64,000 nucleotides of DNA from JAPOUP01 sp965203255 (GCA_965203255.1 OZ241882.1:1426001-1490000); one strand, 5' to 3'. Positions 43,964 through 52,700 are shown, numbered from the stretch's first letter. The notes: generated by a model not told the origin, from the letters alone. Made by a program: numbers and translations.

Positions 43964-45742
43964 TCAATCGTCCCGCGGAAGAACCCTGAGACCCAACTCC
44001 ATGAGTTGCTCGCTCGTTGGCTCGCTCGGTGCTCCCATCATCAGATCCTCCCCGCGCTGATTCATTGGAAAAAGCATAACCTCCCTGATGTTTGCCTCGT
44101 CGGCCAACAGCATGACAATCCTGTCGATTCCTGCCGCACAGCCGCCGTGAGGCGGTGCTCCACAGTTGAACGCACTGACCAATCCGCCGAAACGTCGCCG
44201 GACCTCCTCCTCACTGTAGCCTGCGATTTCAAACGCCCGAAACATGATATCGGGCCTGTGATTGCGGATGGCACCACTCACAAGTTCATAACCATTGCAG
44301 GTCAGGTCATATTGGTAGCCGGTCACGGAAAGCGGATCTCGCTCAAGTGCCTCCATGCCATCCCGCGGCATAGAGAATGGGTTGTGGTCGAAATCAATCC
44401 GACCAGTCTCCTCGTCCTTCATGAATATCGGGAAATCAACGATCCATGCGAAGGCGAAGCGGTCGCGTTCGGTCAATCCGAGTTCGTCGCCAACCACGAT
44501 GCGCGCCTTGGCCGCAACGCTTTCGAACACTGCCGGTCTTCCGCCAAGAAAGAAAGCCGCGTCTCCGACATCAAGACCAAGCTGGGCGCGAATCGCCTCA
44601 GTTCGCCCAGGTCCAATGTTTTTCGCCAATGGTCCAGCCGCTTCCATGCCATCAGTTCCCGTCCGCCAGAAGATGTAGCCCATCCCCGGCAGACCCTCTT
44701 TCTGGGCAAAGGCATTCATCCGATCACAGAACTTTCTGGAGCCTCCTCCTGGGGCTGGGATGGCGCGGACCTCCGTGCCATCCTGGTCCAGCAGGCTGGC
44801 AAAAATCGCGAATCCCGAGCCCCGGAAATGTTCCGAAACTGTCTGCATCCGGATAGGATTGCGTAGGTCAGGCTTGTCTGTCCCATACCAAAGCATGCAG
44901 TCGGAATACGGAATTTGCGGCCAGTCACTATCCACACTACGGCCGCCACCGAATTCAGAGAACACGCCCGAGAGAACCGGTTGGATGGTATCGAAAACGT
45001 CCTGCTGGGTAACAAATGACATTTCCATATCAAGCTGGTAGAAATCGGTTGGCGACCGGTCGGAGCGCGGATCCTCATCCCGGAAGCAGGGTGCGATCTG
45101 AAAATACCTGTCAAAGCAGGCGACCATCATCAACTGCTTGAACAACTGGGGGGCCTGAGGCAGCGCGTAGAAACGACCGGGATGCAGTCGGGACGGAACC
45201 AGAAAGTCCCTCGCGCCTTCCGGCGAAGACGCGGCCATGATCGGTGTCTGGTATTCCCGGAATCCGATCTCCCACATCCGACGCCGAATCGACGCCACTA
45301 CGTCAGATCGAAGTTTCATGTTACGTTGCATCGCTTCGCGGCGCAGATCCAGAAAGCGGTAACGCAGCCGCGTTTCCTCAGGGTATTCCTGATCTCCGAA
45401 CACCATCAGAGGAAGCTCCCCGGCAGCGCCCAACACCTCGAGGTCGCGAATGAACACCTCTACCTCTCCGGTCTGGATTCTTGGATTGACCAGATCGGCA
45501 CTACGCTCCCTGACCTCGCCATCCACGCGGATGCACCACTCACTTCGAAGGCTCTCGACCTCGGCAAAAACCGGGCTATCGGGATCACAGAGCAATTGAG
45601 TCACGCCATAATGGTCGCGCAGGTCAAGGAACAGCACCCCGCCATGATCACGCACGCGATGCACCCAGCCCGATAGACGGACGTTCTCGCCAACATTCAG
45701 CTTGCGAAGGTCAGCGCAGGTATGGCTGCGATATACATGCAT
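43964..45742 (-). CDS. aspS: Aspartyl-tRNA synthetase
   Basis: A 592-residue class II synthetase of the bacterial type. The N-terminal anticodon-binding OB domain has VRLSGWVHRVRDHGGVLFLD. The catalytic domain has LPQAPQLFKQLMMV, motif 2 FRDEDPRSDRSPTDFYQLDM and motif 3 GGCAAGIDRIVMLLADEANI, and the GAD insertion lies between them. It charges tRNA-Asp (and possibly tRNA-Asn in organisms that rely on GatCAB; not decidable here). The ATG at 45742 matches the family N-terminus MHVYRSHTCADL; an upstream in-frame ATG at 45808 adds a non-conserved tail. It is divergent from cfa. Confidence 0.96.
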   Translation of the reverse strand: MHVYRSHTCADLRKLNVGENVRLSGWVHRVRDHGGVLFLDLRDHYGVTQLLCDPDSPVFAEVESLRSEWCIRVDGEVRERSADLVNPRIQTGEVEVFIRDLEVLGAAGELPLMVFGDQEYPEETRLRYRFLDLRREAMQRNMKLRSDVVASIRRRMWEIGFREYQTPIMAASSPEGARDFLVPSRLHPGRFYALPQAPQLFKQLMMVACFDRYFQIAPCFRDEDPRSDRSPTDFYQLDMEMSFVTQQDVFDTIQPVLSGVFSEFGGGRSVDSDWPQIPYSDCMLWYGTDKPDLRNPIRMQTVSEHFRGSGFAIFASLLDQDGTEVRAIPAPGGGSRKFCDRMNAFAQKEGLPGMGYIFWRTGTDGMEAAGPLAKNIGPGRTEAIRAQLGLDVGDAAFFLGGRPAVFESVAAKARIVVGDELGLTERDRFAFAWIVDFPIFMKDEETGRIDFDHNPFSMPRDGMEALERDPLSVTGYQYDLTCNGYELVSGAIRNHRPDIMFRAFEIAGYSEEEVRRRFGGLVSAFNCGAPPHGGCAAGIDRIVMLLADEANIREVMLFPMNQRGEDLMMGAPSEPTSEQLMELGLRVLPRDD

Positions 45743-45974
45743 CTGGAAAGTCCTCTCGAACTGGAATTTGAATCGCTGCGATACACATTGCCCGCCCCGG
45801 CGAGTCAAGGGAGAATTGGGCTTTGGTGATTCCTATGCAACTGCCGTGTCACGCGAATCTGGACAGACGCCCGGGAGTTTGGCAAACTTCCGGAGCTTTC
45901 ACCACCAGTTTGCGTTTGCGGTAACGAGGCGCGAACGTTCAAATAGCGGAGACGGATCAAGGGAGAATTGGAAA

Positions 45975-47195
45975 ATGTGGGAGAGGCTGTTCGACGGCAT
46001 GCTGCGGACTGTCCTACAGGCGGGCAATTTTGAGATTACCATGCCAAGCGGCGCACGACACTCTTACGGAGATGGCTCCGGCGGGACACTTGAGGTCCGC
46101 ATTCATGAAACCGCGACGCTCAGGAAGATCCTGCTTAACCCGGAACTCGGTCTTGGCGAGGCCTATATGGACGGTAGACTGACGATCGCCGACGACGATC
46201 TGCGCAGATTTCTTGCGGCCGTGGTCGCGAATGTAGGAAAGGATCATTCCACGAGTTGGCAGAGGCTTCTGGAAGCGTGGCGGCAGTTCAAGCGAAAGGC
46301 CCTCCAATACAACCCGGTGGGAACCGCCCAACGCAATGTCGCACATCACTACGACCTTTCGGGAGAACTCTACGATCTGTTTCTGGATGCGGACAAGCAG
46401 TATTCCTGCGCCTATTTTCTGGATCAGAACGACAGTCTTGAGGAGGCCCAGAAGCAGAAGAAGGCGCACATCGCGTCCAAGCTCCTGATCGAACCCGGGA
46501 TGAGGGTCCTCGATATCGGTTGTGGTTGGGGAGGAATGGGGCTGACGCTCGCCCGGGACTTCGGGGCCCGGGTGGTCGGCGTGACGCTTTCGGAGGAACA
46601 GCACAGAATCGCCCAGTCCCGAGCCGAAACCGAAGGTCTCTCGGAACTGGTCGAGTTTCGCCTAATGGACTACAGGCACGTCACCGAGACATTTGACCGG
46701 ATCGTAAGCGTTGGCATGTTCGAACATGTCGGAGCGCCACACTACGACGAGTACTTCCGGAATGTCCGGGATAGACTGACTGAAGATGGCATCGCCCTGA
46801 TACATTCGATAGGGCGGTCGACACCGCCGGGAACGACCAGTCCCTGGATACTGAAGTACATATTTCCCGGCGGCTACATCCCGTCGATGTCGGAGGCGAT
46901 GAAAGCGGTGGAGAACCAGAATCTCTGGCCCACGGACATCGAAGTCTGGCGACTGCATTACGCGGAGACCCTACGCCACTGGCATGACAGGTTCATGGCG
47001 AATGTCGAACAGGTCAAGGCTCTCTATGACGAACGATTCTGCCGCATGTGGCGATTCTATCTTGCCGCTTCTGAAATGACGTTCCGTTACAATCGGCAGT
47101 ACGTGTTTCAGCTGCAGGTCGCGCGAAGGCAGGACGCCGTTCCCCTCACGCGAGACTATCTCTATGGAAACAAGATGCGAATTGGGACAACCTAA
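45975..47195 (+). CDS. cfa: Cyclopropane-fatty-acyl-phospholipid synthase
   Basis: A 406-residue SAM-dependent methyltransferase that adds a methylene bridge to unsaturated membrane lipid chains. The SAM-binding motif VLDIGCGWGGMGLTLARDFG is near residue 178. NVAHHYDLSGELYDLFLDAD near 120 and QKQKKAHIASKLLIEPGM are conserved, as is HSIGRSTPPGTTSPWILKYI with the FPGGYIPS segment near 295. The ATG at 45975 follows GGGAGA. The last 26 codons and ~90 bases beyond are duplicated at 49753-49922, so an island has been inserted beside this gene. Confidence 0.95.
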   Translation: MWERLFDGMLRTVLQAGNFEITMPSGARHSYGDGSGGTLEVRIHETATLRKILLNPELGLGEAYMDGRLTIADDDLRRFLAAVVANVGKDHSTSWQRLLEAWRQFKRKALQYNPVGTAQRNVAHHYDLSGELYDLFLDADKQYSCAYFLDQNDSLEEAQKQKKAHIASKLLIEPGMRVLDIGCGWGGMGLTLARDFGARVVGVTLSEEQHRIAQSRAETEGLSELVEFRLMDYRHVTETFDRIVSVGMFEHVGAPHYDEYFRNVRDRLTEDGIALIHSIGRSTPPGTTSPWILKYIFPGGYIPSMSEAMKAVENQNLWPTDIEVWRLHYAETLRHWHDRFMANVEQVKALYDERFCRMWRFYLAASEMTFRYNRQYVFQLQVARRQDAVPLTRDYLYGNKMRIGTT

Positions 47196-47288
47196 CGGTT
47201 AGATGGTCCTGGAAATGTACTCGCGGTGAACTGATCACCATCGGTGCCACCTCCCCGTGCGGATGCAACAGCCCTGACCACTTCGAAA
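47119..47288 (+). repeat. Direct repeat, left copy (cfa 3' end and downstream)
   Basis: The first 82 bases (47119-47200) match 49753-49834 with one mismatch. The following ~88 bases align with more differences up to ccacttcgaaa. It spans the last codons of cfa and the bases after its stop. It has the layout of an attachment-site duplication or of a duplication junction around the island. Confidence 0.9.
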
Positions 47289-47561
47289 CGCCTGCATCCA
47301 ATACCTTCCAGGAAGGCCGCGCGTGGATTGCATTGAAGATCGTCTTTCAAAGAGCTCCGCGGCCGGAAAAGGCCATGCCATCCCGATGACCTAGAGCCAG
47401 CAGAAGATCCTCCGCTGCGGAGAAGGACGGTGTTGCACTTCGGAGTGGAAGTGGGGATAATTAAGCCAGTAGACTTGGTTTCATTCGCCGGATACCGTGT
47501 TTTGCATGACGATTATGCACACGGAACCGCGATGCGGCTGGCGAAAGAATGAGGAACAAAG
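47289..47561. other. Left edge of the island, no gene
   Basis: This holds the tail of the left repeat and the orphan IS21-like end at 47431-47456. After it, a short frame ends in SFAGYRVLHDDYAHGTAMRL just before the first island gene and may be the end of a lost gene. A GAGGAA ribosome site lies at 47551. Confidence 0.45.
47431..47456 (+). repeat. Orphan IS21-like terminal repeat
   Basis: It reads tgttgcacttcgga then gtggaagtgggg, the same unit as at 40291 and 12388 (minus). It marks the change from host-like to low-GC island sequence. Confidence 0.6.
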
Positions 47562-47999
47562 ATGATTGGTGATAAGGAAGAGCCGGGCAGTGCGTCGGAA
47601 GCCGTTCCAAGTTCTGTCCCGATGGGTCGGACAACAAACGTGGATCTGTCGGGGCTGCCTGAAGAACTACGCACTACCCTGCTCAAAGAATACGTTGGAG
47701 GAATGCTGGACATAAACAGAAGGGCTAATGAGTTGGCAGTAGATGGAGATGCACTCAAACAGACGCTTCGCCTTTTATCAGAAAGCACAAAGGCCGCTGC
47801 TGCAGAAGGAGTTTCAGCAACGATAACCCATACCCAGAAATCTACGATTGGTCGAACCGAGATCATAATAGGGAACACTGATCAGGCCAGATCTGGGAAA
47901 CTTACCAAAAGCCAAACTGGTGAACGTGATTGGACTCCCTACTATGTGATCGGGGGTCTAATTGCGACCGTCTTGATCGCGGCTGCGGTTGCACAGTAA
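47562..47999 (+). CDS. Unknown tail-anchored membrane protein, island gene 1
   Basis: A 145-residue protein I do not recognise. Residues 1-120 are soluble, with VDLSGLPEELRTTLLKEYVG near 28 and a helical segment NRRANELAVDGDALKQTLRL near 52, then THTQKSTIGRTEIIIGNT. Residues 127-144 are a single hydrophobic helix (YYVIGGLIATVLIAAAVA) ending at the C-terminus, so it is tail-anchored with the bulk in the cytoplasm. GAGGAA precedes the ATG. It is followed after 3 bases by gene 2. The base composition is visibly lower in GC than cfa upstream. Function unknown. Confidence 0.75.
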   Translation: MIGDKEEPGSASEAVPSSVPMGRTTNVDLSGLPEELRTTLLKEYVGGMLDINRRANELAVDGDALKQTLRLLSESTKAAAAEGVSATITHTQKSTIGRTEIIIGNTDQARSGKLTKSQTGERDWTPYYVIGGLIATVLIAAAVAQ

Positions 48000-48002
48000 T
48001 CC

Positions 48003-48302
48003 ATGCGTACCACCATCCATGCTACGGGAAATTCTGACGTGGATGCAACAGTAGCCGATTTGAGGGTTCGGTGCGAACGCGCTCACGTTCCATCGCCCGA
48101 TATAGATATGATTGTCCGTCAGGTCGAAGAATCGCTTCGCTCGTTCACTAGGCGAGTCGACGAACTAGACTCCCCAGGGGTCCAAATGCACGCGGTTCGG
48201 GAAATCACTGGTGACGGATATTCTATAAAGATAATATTTGATTCGGAAAGTCGCAGAACCGCATTTCAGAAGTTGGCAGATGTTTTTTTAGGACGGCGGT
48301 GA
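48003..48302 (+). CDS. Unknown small protein, island gene 2
   Basis: A 99-residue soluble protein of unknown family. It has a likely alpha/beta pattern: MRTTIHATGNSDVDATVADL, a helix IDMIVRQVEESLRSFTRRVD, a strand EITGDGYSIKIIFDSE and a C-terminal helix RTAFQKLADVFLG. There is no membrane segment. It lies 3 bases after gene 1, and its TGA overlaps the ATG of gene 3 (TGATG). The tight coupling means the three products are made together and probably act in one process. Confidence 0.7.
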   Translation: MRTTIHATGNSDVDATVADLRVRCERAHVPSPDIDMIVRQVEESLRSFTRRVDELDSPGVQMHAVREITGDGYSIKIIFDSESRRTAFQKLADVFLGRR

Positions 48303-49147
48303 TGCAACGCAGTACATATTCTCTGTATCCACGACATTACAACCGTTGCTCGAATGATGCCGGGCGTGATCGTGCCCTTCAGCATATCTTGGAAGCCAAG
48401 CGGTTGACTCGGGAACTCGGAGGTTCGGATCAGGACGTAAAGAGTTACTTCTTCTCAATTTCCCAAAATAAGCTTCGAGAAATCCTTGACGAGTACGAAC
48501 ATAGATACGGAACCAAGGCAAGAAACTATGCCGAAGAAACTATTCCAAAGTGGCGCGACGGTCGGGTGCAGATGAGTGGTATGGTGGCGGGTCGCCTCTT
48601 CAGCCTGCTGCCACCACGAATGCCGATTGACGCAAAATACAAGCTCACGGAGAAAATTTGGCGTCACACGGGACCCAAGTCACACAAAGTTCTCAGGATT
48701 GGCCTCGACACCGAAGTTAAAGATGTGATGATGGCAGTTCGCGATCACATAACGAGAGTTGTGATTGATTACAATATACCAGAAACTCTTGAACGAAGAT
48801 TTGAGTGGCTATCGGCTGGGGATGTCCGCGTAAAGCAAAAGCTCCTTAACCACGTTCAGCAAATGGAAAGCGCCTTGGTGATGAAAGGAGCAAGAAGACA
48901 GGTTCCAATCATGCTGAACCACCTGCGCAGCGCGGAGGGAGAGTACACTCACCGGTTGACGCAAGTGCTTGAAATCGGCAAACACAAGCTAGAGATCTTG
49001 GTGGACGAGGCCGCCACTGGCGTGCGGTTGGAAGAACCTCCGGCGATCTCCATTGAGAAGTCTGGCTCCGCTTCCTCTGACTCTGGATTCGGCTGGATTT
49101 GGTGGTTCATTGTTGGAGCAGTGATCTTGTTCTTGATTGGTCAGTGA
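48302..49147 (+). CDS. Unknown tail-anchored membrane protein, island gene 3
   Basis: A 281-residue protein I do not recognise. It is mostly helical and rich in basic residues: RALQHILEAKRLTRELGGSD, FFSISQNKLREILDEYEHRY, then GRLFSLLPPRMPIDAKYKLT near residue 95 and MMAVRDHITRVVIDYNIPET. Near 195-235 is QQMESALVMKGARRQVPIML. A linker rich in S and G leads to one C-terminal hydrophobic helix (WIWWFIVGAVILFLIG, residues 263-279). It is the second tail-anchored protein of the cassette. A sampled 60-base line in this gene (48421-48480) has 24 G+C, against 38 in a cfa line (46501-46560), a sign of foreign origin. Confidence 0.75.
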   Translation: MQRSTYSLYPRHYNRCSNDAGRDRALQHILEAKRLTRELGGSDQDVKSYFFSISQNKLREILDEYEHRYGTKARNYAEETIPKWRDGRVQMSGMVAGRLFSLLPPRMPIDAKYKLTEKIWRHTGPKSHKVLRIGLDTEVKDVMMAVRDHITRVVIDYNIPETLERRFEWLSAGDVRVKQKLLNHVQQMESALVMKGARRQVPIMLNHLRSAEGEYTHRLTQVLEIGKHKLEILVDEAATGVRLEEPPAISIEKSGSASSDSGFGWIWWFIVGAVILFLIGQ

Positions 49148-49340
49148 TTTAGCCAGATAGTTCGAATTGTCGCACACCTTTGTGAGGAGTAGATTGTCAC
49201 CGGTCACATCCACCAGCAGTAGGATGAGCGGTGGCAGCGACGACCGTGGCCTCCAGCAACTCCTCCGTGCCCTCACGCCAATTTCCACCTGAAATCAGCT
49301 CAATTATTTTCCTAGCCTCATAGACCGCGCCCCCTAATCT

Positions 49341-49733
49341 CTAATCGCAAATCAAATGTGCTTCTATTTGAAGACGTGCACCCACTAGTATCTGGCCGTC
49401 AGTATTGTCCTGGTACCTCCAGCGGAACAAGTCATTGTCTTCAAACAATTCGCGGACCAGTTCAGTATCAATTGGGATCCTTGCTGCTAAGCCGTGAGAA
49501 AGTAATGCACGAAGAACAAGATTGATCGGCACCCAACGGTGAACTCGCGAACATGCCCTGATGTAGTCGATTAAGCTTCCTGCTGAGTCTTCTTGCTTAT
49601 CAGAAGCAGGTTCTTGAATCAGTAACGGCTCTGAAGACTGGTACCCAGCATCTCGTAGGGCATGCGCGAGAGTAGTGATGTGTTTCACTGTCTTTTGCAC
49701 CCGGCCTCGATTGCGAAGCACCCGCTCCGTCAT
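49341..49733 (-). CDS. Unknown protein, probably a C-terminal remnant
   Basis: A 130-residue frame of natural composition. It has a basic start (RNRGRVQKTVKHITTLAHAL), a linker ASDKQEDSAGS and a helical C-terminal domain (CSRVHRWVPINLVLRALLSH, then LVRELFEDNDLFRWRYQDNT and ILVGARLQIEAHLIC). The ATG at 49733 lies only 20 bases from the edge of the right direct repeat, and the frame continues open into antisense cfa sequence without sense. So the true N-terminus may have been lost at the junction. I do not recognise the family; the ending recalls C-terminal helical parts of large P-loop NTPases, but this is a guess. Confidence 0.5.
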   Translation of the reverse strand: MTERVLRNRGRVQKTVKHITTLAHALRDAGYQSSEPLLIQEPASDKQEDSAGSLIDYIRACSRVHRWVPINLVLRALLSHGLAARIPIDTELVRELFEDNDLFRWRYQDNTDGQILVGARLQIEAHLICD

Positions 49734-49752
49734 TCTAGCTTCACGCCCGAGA

Positions 49753-49922
49753 TCGCGCGAAGGCAGGACGCCGTTCCCCTCACGCGAGACTATCTCTACG
49801 GAAACAAGATGCGAATTGGGACAACCTAACGGTTCGTTGGTCCTGAAACTTACCCGCGGTGAACTGATCACCATCGGCACCACTTCCCCGTGCTTATGTA
49901 GCAGCCTTGACCACTTCGAAAG
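49753..49922 (+). repeat. Direct repeat, right copy (extra cfa 3' end)
   Basis: This copy of the last ~26 codons of cfa plus downstream bases has no upstream cfa sequence. The first 82 bases differ from the left copy at one position (third base of a Tyr codon), the rest at more. The spacing between copies is 2634 bases. Confidence 0.9.
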
Positions 49923-50457
49923 TGGCGACGGCGACATGGTGAAGATCCAAGACGACGACGGGCTTTGCCAGGCATCGTACCGTTGCGCCTCCGCATGACC
50001 TTTTCATCGGGTCACGCTTGTGGGCGACACCATCAAGAAGCGCAAACACGGAATGAGGCCTGACCAGAAAGGACGCTGCCGAATTGAATTCCAAACGCGA
50101 AAGGCGCTGATCCATTACCATGAGCATCACGTCTATGATCTTACGATTGGTCCGGAACGGATGAAAGCAGGGCCCGATGCTCCTCAATGGACAACTAGCA
50201 GGCCAAGTCAGTCCACACTTGGTACGAAGCGCTTCTGACGCTATGGATCCCAAGGCGTCAGCCTGATATGTCCGTCCAAATCATCGGTGTCAGTCGCGGA
50301 ATCGCACATTGCGAGATGCCGAGAACGATGCGGTCGACATCGATGTGGGTGTCCCGACGGGTGTAACCGGTTAACAACACTCGGATTTCGCGCGATTTCA
50401 GGGACTTGGACCGTGATGAAAAGTTCTAGACTGCCGTTTGGAATTACTCAACGTTCG
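49923..50457. other. Stretch without a supported gene, probably degenerate
   Basis: Frames on both strands are short and broken. A minus-strand frame (SFLVRPHSVFALLDGVAHKR, then GGATVRCLAKPVVVLDLHHV) looks like the antisense of a decayed mobile-element gene but could not be assigned. No RNA or regulatory site was recognised. Confidence 0.4.
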
Positions 50458-51135
50458 TCAGGACGGGTTGCCGCCCATCGACCTGCCGAAACCGTCCTCC
50501 TCGTCCCAGCCCTTTGTCGGAAGGTCGGACACGTCGTAGCTCGCCTCGAAATCCTCCTCCGCCTCTTCCCCACGTCGGTCGAAAGGGAAACGGCTGGCCG
50601 TCCGTCCCGCTTTCTCGATCTGGTCGAACAGGCCTTCTGCCGAAGGAATGACGTTCAGAGTCTCCAGCGCCAGCGCGAAGGACCATGTCGACATGCGGCG
50701 GGCATGCGGCCCGAAGTCCATGTTCCTGACGCGCCTGTCCTCGAACAACACCAGTCCAGTCGTATCGTGCGCCAGTCCGCCCCGCATCTCCTCGGCCAGA
50801 TCCCTGATCGCGTTCTCTCCGACGTTCCTCATCTGGCGCCGAATGTCCCTGCGGTGGCGCTCACGCTCTCCCTCAGGGACGTAATCCAAAAGATCGAAGG
50901 CCTTTTGCAGGAGACTTCCGGACACGGTCTCCACGACACGAAGCCGGTTGCCTCCTGACGCAATCCATTCGGAAAGAGTCTCCCGTTCCGGCGCGGAAGG
51001 ACCTCCTTCGAGAAGCTCTATCCTGACGGCATCTGTAATCAGGATATGGCTGTTGAACCTGTCGATGAGATCAAGTCGCCGGACCAGACCAAGCGAGATG
51101 AGTGGCCCTGTGTCAGGCATAACGACGGCGATCAT
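50458..51135 (-). CDS. PIN-domain toxin of a type II toxin-antitoxin pair
   Basis: A 225-residue protein with an N-terminal PIN fold. The first acidic residue is in VVMPDTGPLISLGLVRRL (residue 8) and ILITDAVRIELLEGGPS near 32 carries the second. The third is in GLAHDTTGLVLFEDRRVRN near 120. PIN toxins are Mg2+-dependent ribonucleases that cut RNA. An acidic C-terminal tail (GEEAEEDFEASYDVSDL) extends beyond the usual ~150 residues, an unusual feature. It overlaps the upstream small gene by 4 bases, the normal antitoxin-then-toxin order. Confidence 0.75.
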   Translation of the reverse strand: MIAVVMPDTGPLISLGLVRRLDLIDRFNSHILITDAVRIELLEGGPSAPERETLSEWIASGGNRLRVVETVSGSLLQKAFDLLDYVPEGERERHRRDIRRQMRNVGENAIRDLAEEMRGGLAHDTTGLVLFEDRRVRNMDFGPHARRMSTWSFALALETLNVIPSAEGLFDQIEKAGRTASRFPFDRRGEEAEEDFEASYDVSDLPTKGWDEEDGFGRSMGGNPS

Positions 51136-51374
51136 CGTTGTCCATCCTCCGGCGCGTCGATCAGGTTCGCGCGCAGGAACGGCAGCGCTTCCCGGACCTC
51201 GCGCTCCGTCTCCGCCTCCTCTCCCGCACCTCGCGGGAGGGGAACCTGGCAGTCCGACATCGCGCGCATCAGGTCACCGAAGCCCATCCCGCCAATGCGA
51301 CGGACGGCCTCCTCCGGTGCGATGACGCCCTTGGAGTAGGCGTCAAGAACCTCTGCCGTCGTGACGAGGCTCAT
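51132..51374 (-). CDS. Putative antitoxin of the PIN pair
   Basis: An 80-residue protein. The N-terminal half (TAEVLDAYSKGVIAPEEAVR, then IGGMGFGDLMRAMSDCQVPL) is a small helix-turn-helix-like segment similar to UPF0175-type or related antitoxins. The acidic C-terminus (GEEAETEREVREALPF) is suited to wrapping the toxin. The ATG at 51374 is chosen because GGAGG lies 5 bases upstream; a longer open frame has no such support. The stop overlaps the toxin start (ATGA). Autoregulation of the pair is likely by analogy. Confidence 0.65.
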   Translation of the reverse strand: MSLVTTAEVLDAYSKGVIAPEEAVRRIGGMGFGDLMRAMSDCQVPLPRGAGEEAETEREVREALPFLRANLIDAPEDGQR

Positions 51375-51884
51375 CCCAACCTCCATGCAACTCGGCGGAG
51401 AACCCGTTCTCCTCCGCATTCGTCGCTCAAGGATAGGGTCGCGCACGGGGGCGTCAAGGTGAGTATCGACTGGCGGTCGTATCCCAGAACTCCAAGCAGG
51501 GCTACCACAGGTGTCATGCGGGACATGCTGCTTTCGGGCAACCCAGGAGTTGTCGGAGGAAGTGGCAACCAACAGCCTGTCGATGTTGGAACCGACGGAT
51601 TGCGAGCCATCAGTCGGACAGTCAGGATGGGCGGACGAAACCGGCCGTAACCGAATGGAAGTCAGGAAAAGGCGCGGCGGGGAGACGGTCTCGCGACCGA
51701 TCGCCGAATCAGGACGGACATTTGGTCGTGCAGGGGCTCAGATCCCTGGCCAATCAGTCGCTCAACCCGATGGTTTTGCAAGAGGCTCTCAATACAATTC
51801 CCATTTCATCCCAACATTGACGAACGGACCGGACTCGCCTCACTGCATCGATGGCAAGAACCGCAAAGCGCCTGTTTCGGGCCC
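51375..51884. other. Gap with a 12-base IS-end match, no gene
   Basis: No gene is recognised. The bases tgcaagaggctc at 51777-51788 match the terminus of the IS at 36238-37731 and may be a scar of its excision or a solo end. Nothing else supports an element here. Confidence 0.4.
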
Positions 51885-52565
51885 TCAGCCTGCACCTTGC
51901 TGGATTTGGTCCCAGGCCTGGTTCAAAACGGCAAGTCGCCTTCCCGCAAGCTTAACTGCCTCTTCCGGCAGCCCGCGCGCCGTAACGGCATCAGGATGGG
52001 TCTCACGCACCTGAGCCTGCCAGGCCTTTCGGACTTCTTCCAGAGGCGTATCTGGAGTGACGCCCAGAACTTCATACGGGTCAGCATCCACGCCACTGGC
52101 AAAACGCGCACGCATCAGACGGAACCGCCGTTCATCAATCGAGAATATTGTCGCCACCTGGGCTAGGAAGCTCTCCTCGTTCAGATGCAGATCACCATCG
52201 GCAATCGCTATGTGGAACAGACCTTCCATCAGGTCGTCCAAAACCCGGGATCCCGGAGGGAACATCCTCCTTATGCGCCTGGCATATGCGTCAAACCCCG
52301 TCACGTCCTTACGGGCGAGGTCGAACACACGGGCAGCTTGCACTTCGTCCTCGGGCGCGATGTGAAAGACTTCGCGAAATGCGGCAACTTCGTTTCGGGT
52401 CACACGCCCGTCTGCCTTGGCCATCTTCGCTCCCAGGGCAATGACCGCTATTGTAAACGCAACCGATCGCTCCGGTGGGCCGCGCAGACGATCGAAGACA
52501 CTGCTGAGGCCCTCACCGGCGGCAAGCGAGGAAATCACCTTTGCGATGCGGGACCAAATGGACAT
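51885..52565 (-). CDS. TerB-like/J-domain protein (DjlA-type)
   Basis: A 226-residue protein. Residues 35-140 form a TerB-like helical domain (AFTIAVIALGAKMAKADGRV, then EGLFHIAIADGDLHLNEESF with acidic metal-binding residues). Residues 160-226 are a C-terminal J domain: DPYEVLGVTPDTPLEEVRKA, then the HPD tripeptide in REThPDAVTARGL and KLAGRRLAVLNQAWDQI. It stimulates DnaK ATPase through the HPD loop. DjlA proper has an N-terminal membrane helix, which is absent here. It stands alone, with no obvious operon partner except the VOC gene upstream. Confidence 0.9.
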   Translation of the reverse strand: MSIWSRIAKVISSLAAGEGLSSVFDRLRGPPERSVAFTIAVIALGAKMAKADGRVTRNEVAAFREVFHIAPEDEVQAARVFDLARKDVTGFDAYARRIRRMFPPGSRVLDDLMEGLFHIAIADGDLHLNEESFLAQVATIFSIDERRFRLMRARFASGVDADPYEVLGVTPDTPLEEVRKAWQAQVRETHPDAVTARGLPEEAVKLAGRRLAVLNQAWDQIQQGAG

Positions 52566-52700
52566 GCCAGGACATCAATGCCGTTCGCGGAAACTGTCGA
52601 CCGAAACCCAAGTGACCCAACAAATCCTCCAAATCCCGTTCATGCCAGACATTCGAGTTTGAATTTGGCCATTGGAGACAACCTTTTCGATCCAGAATGT

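Noticed and set aside
49894..50253. A 119-codon minus-strand frame right of the cfa island
   Set aside because: The upstream part overlaps the repeat copy and the rest looks like antisense of degenerate DNA; no start or family.
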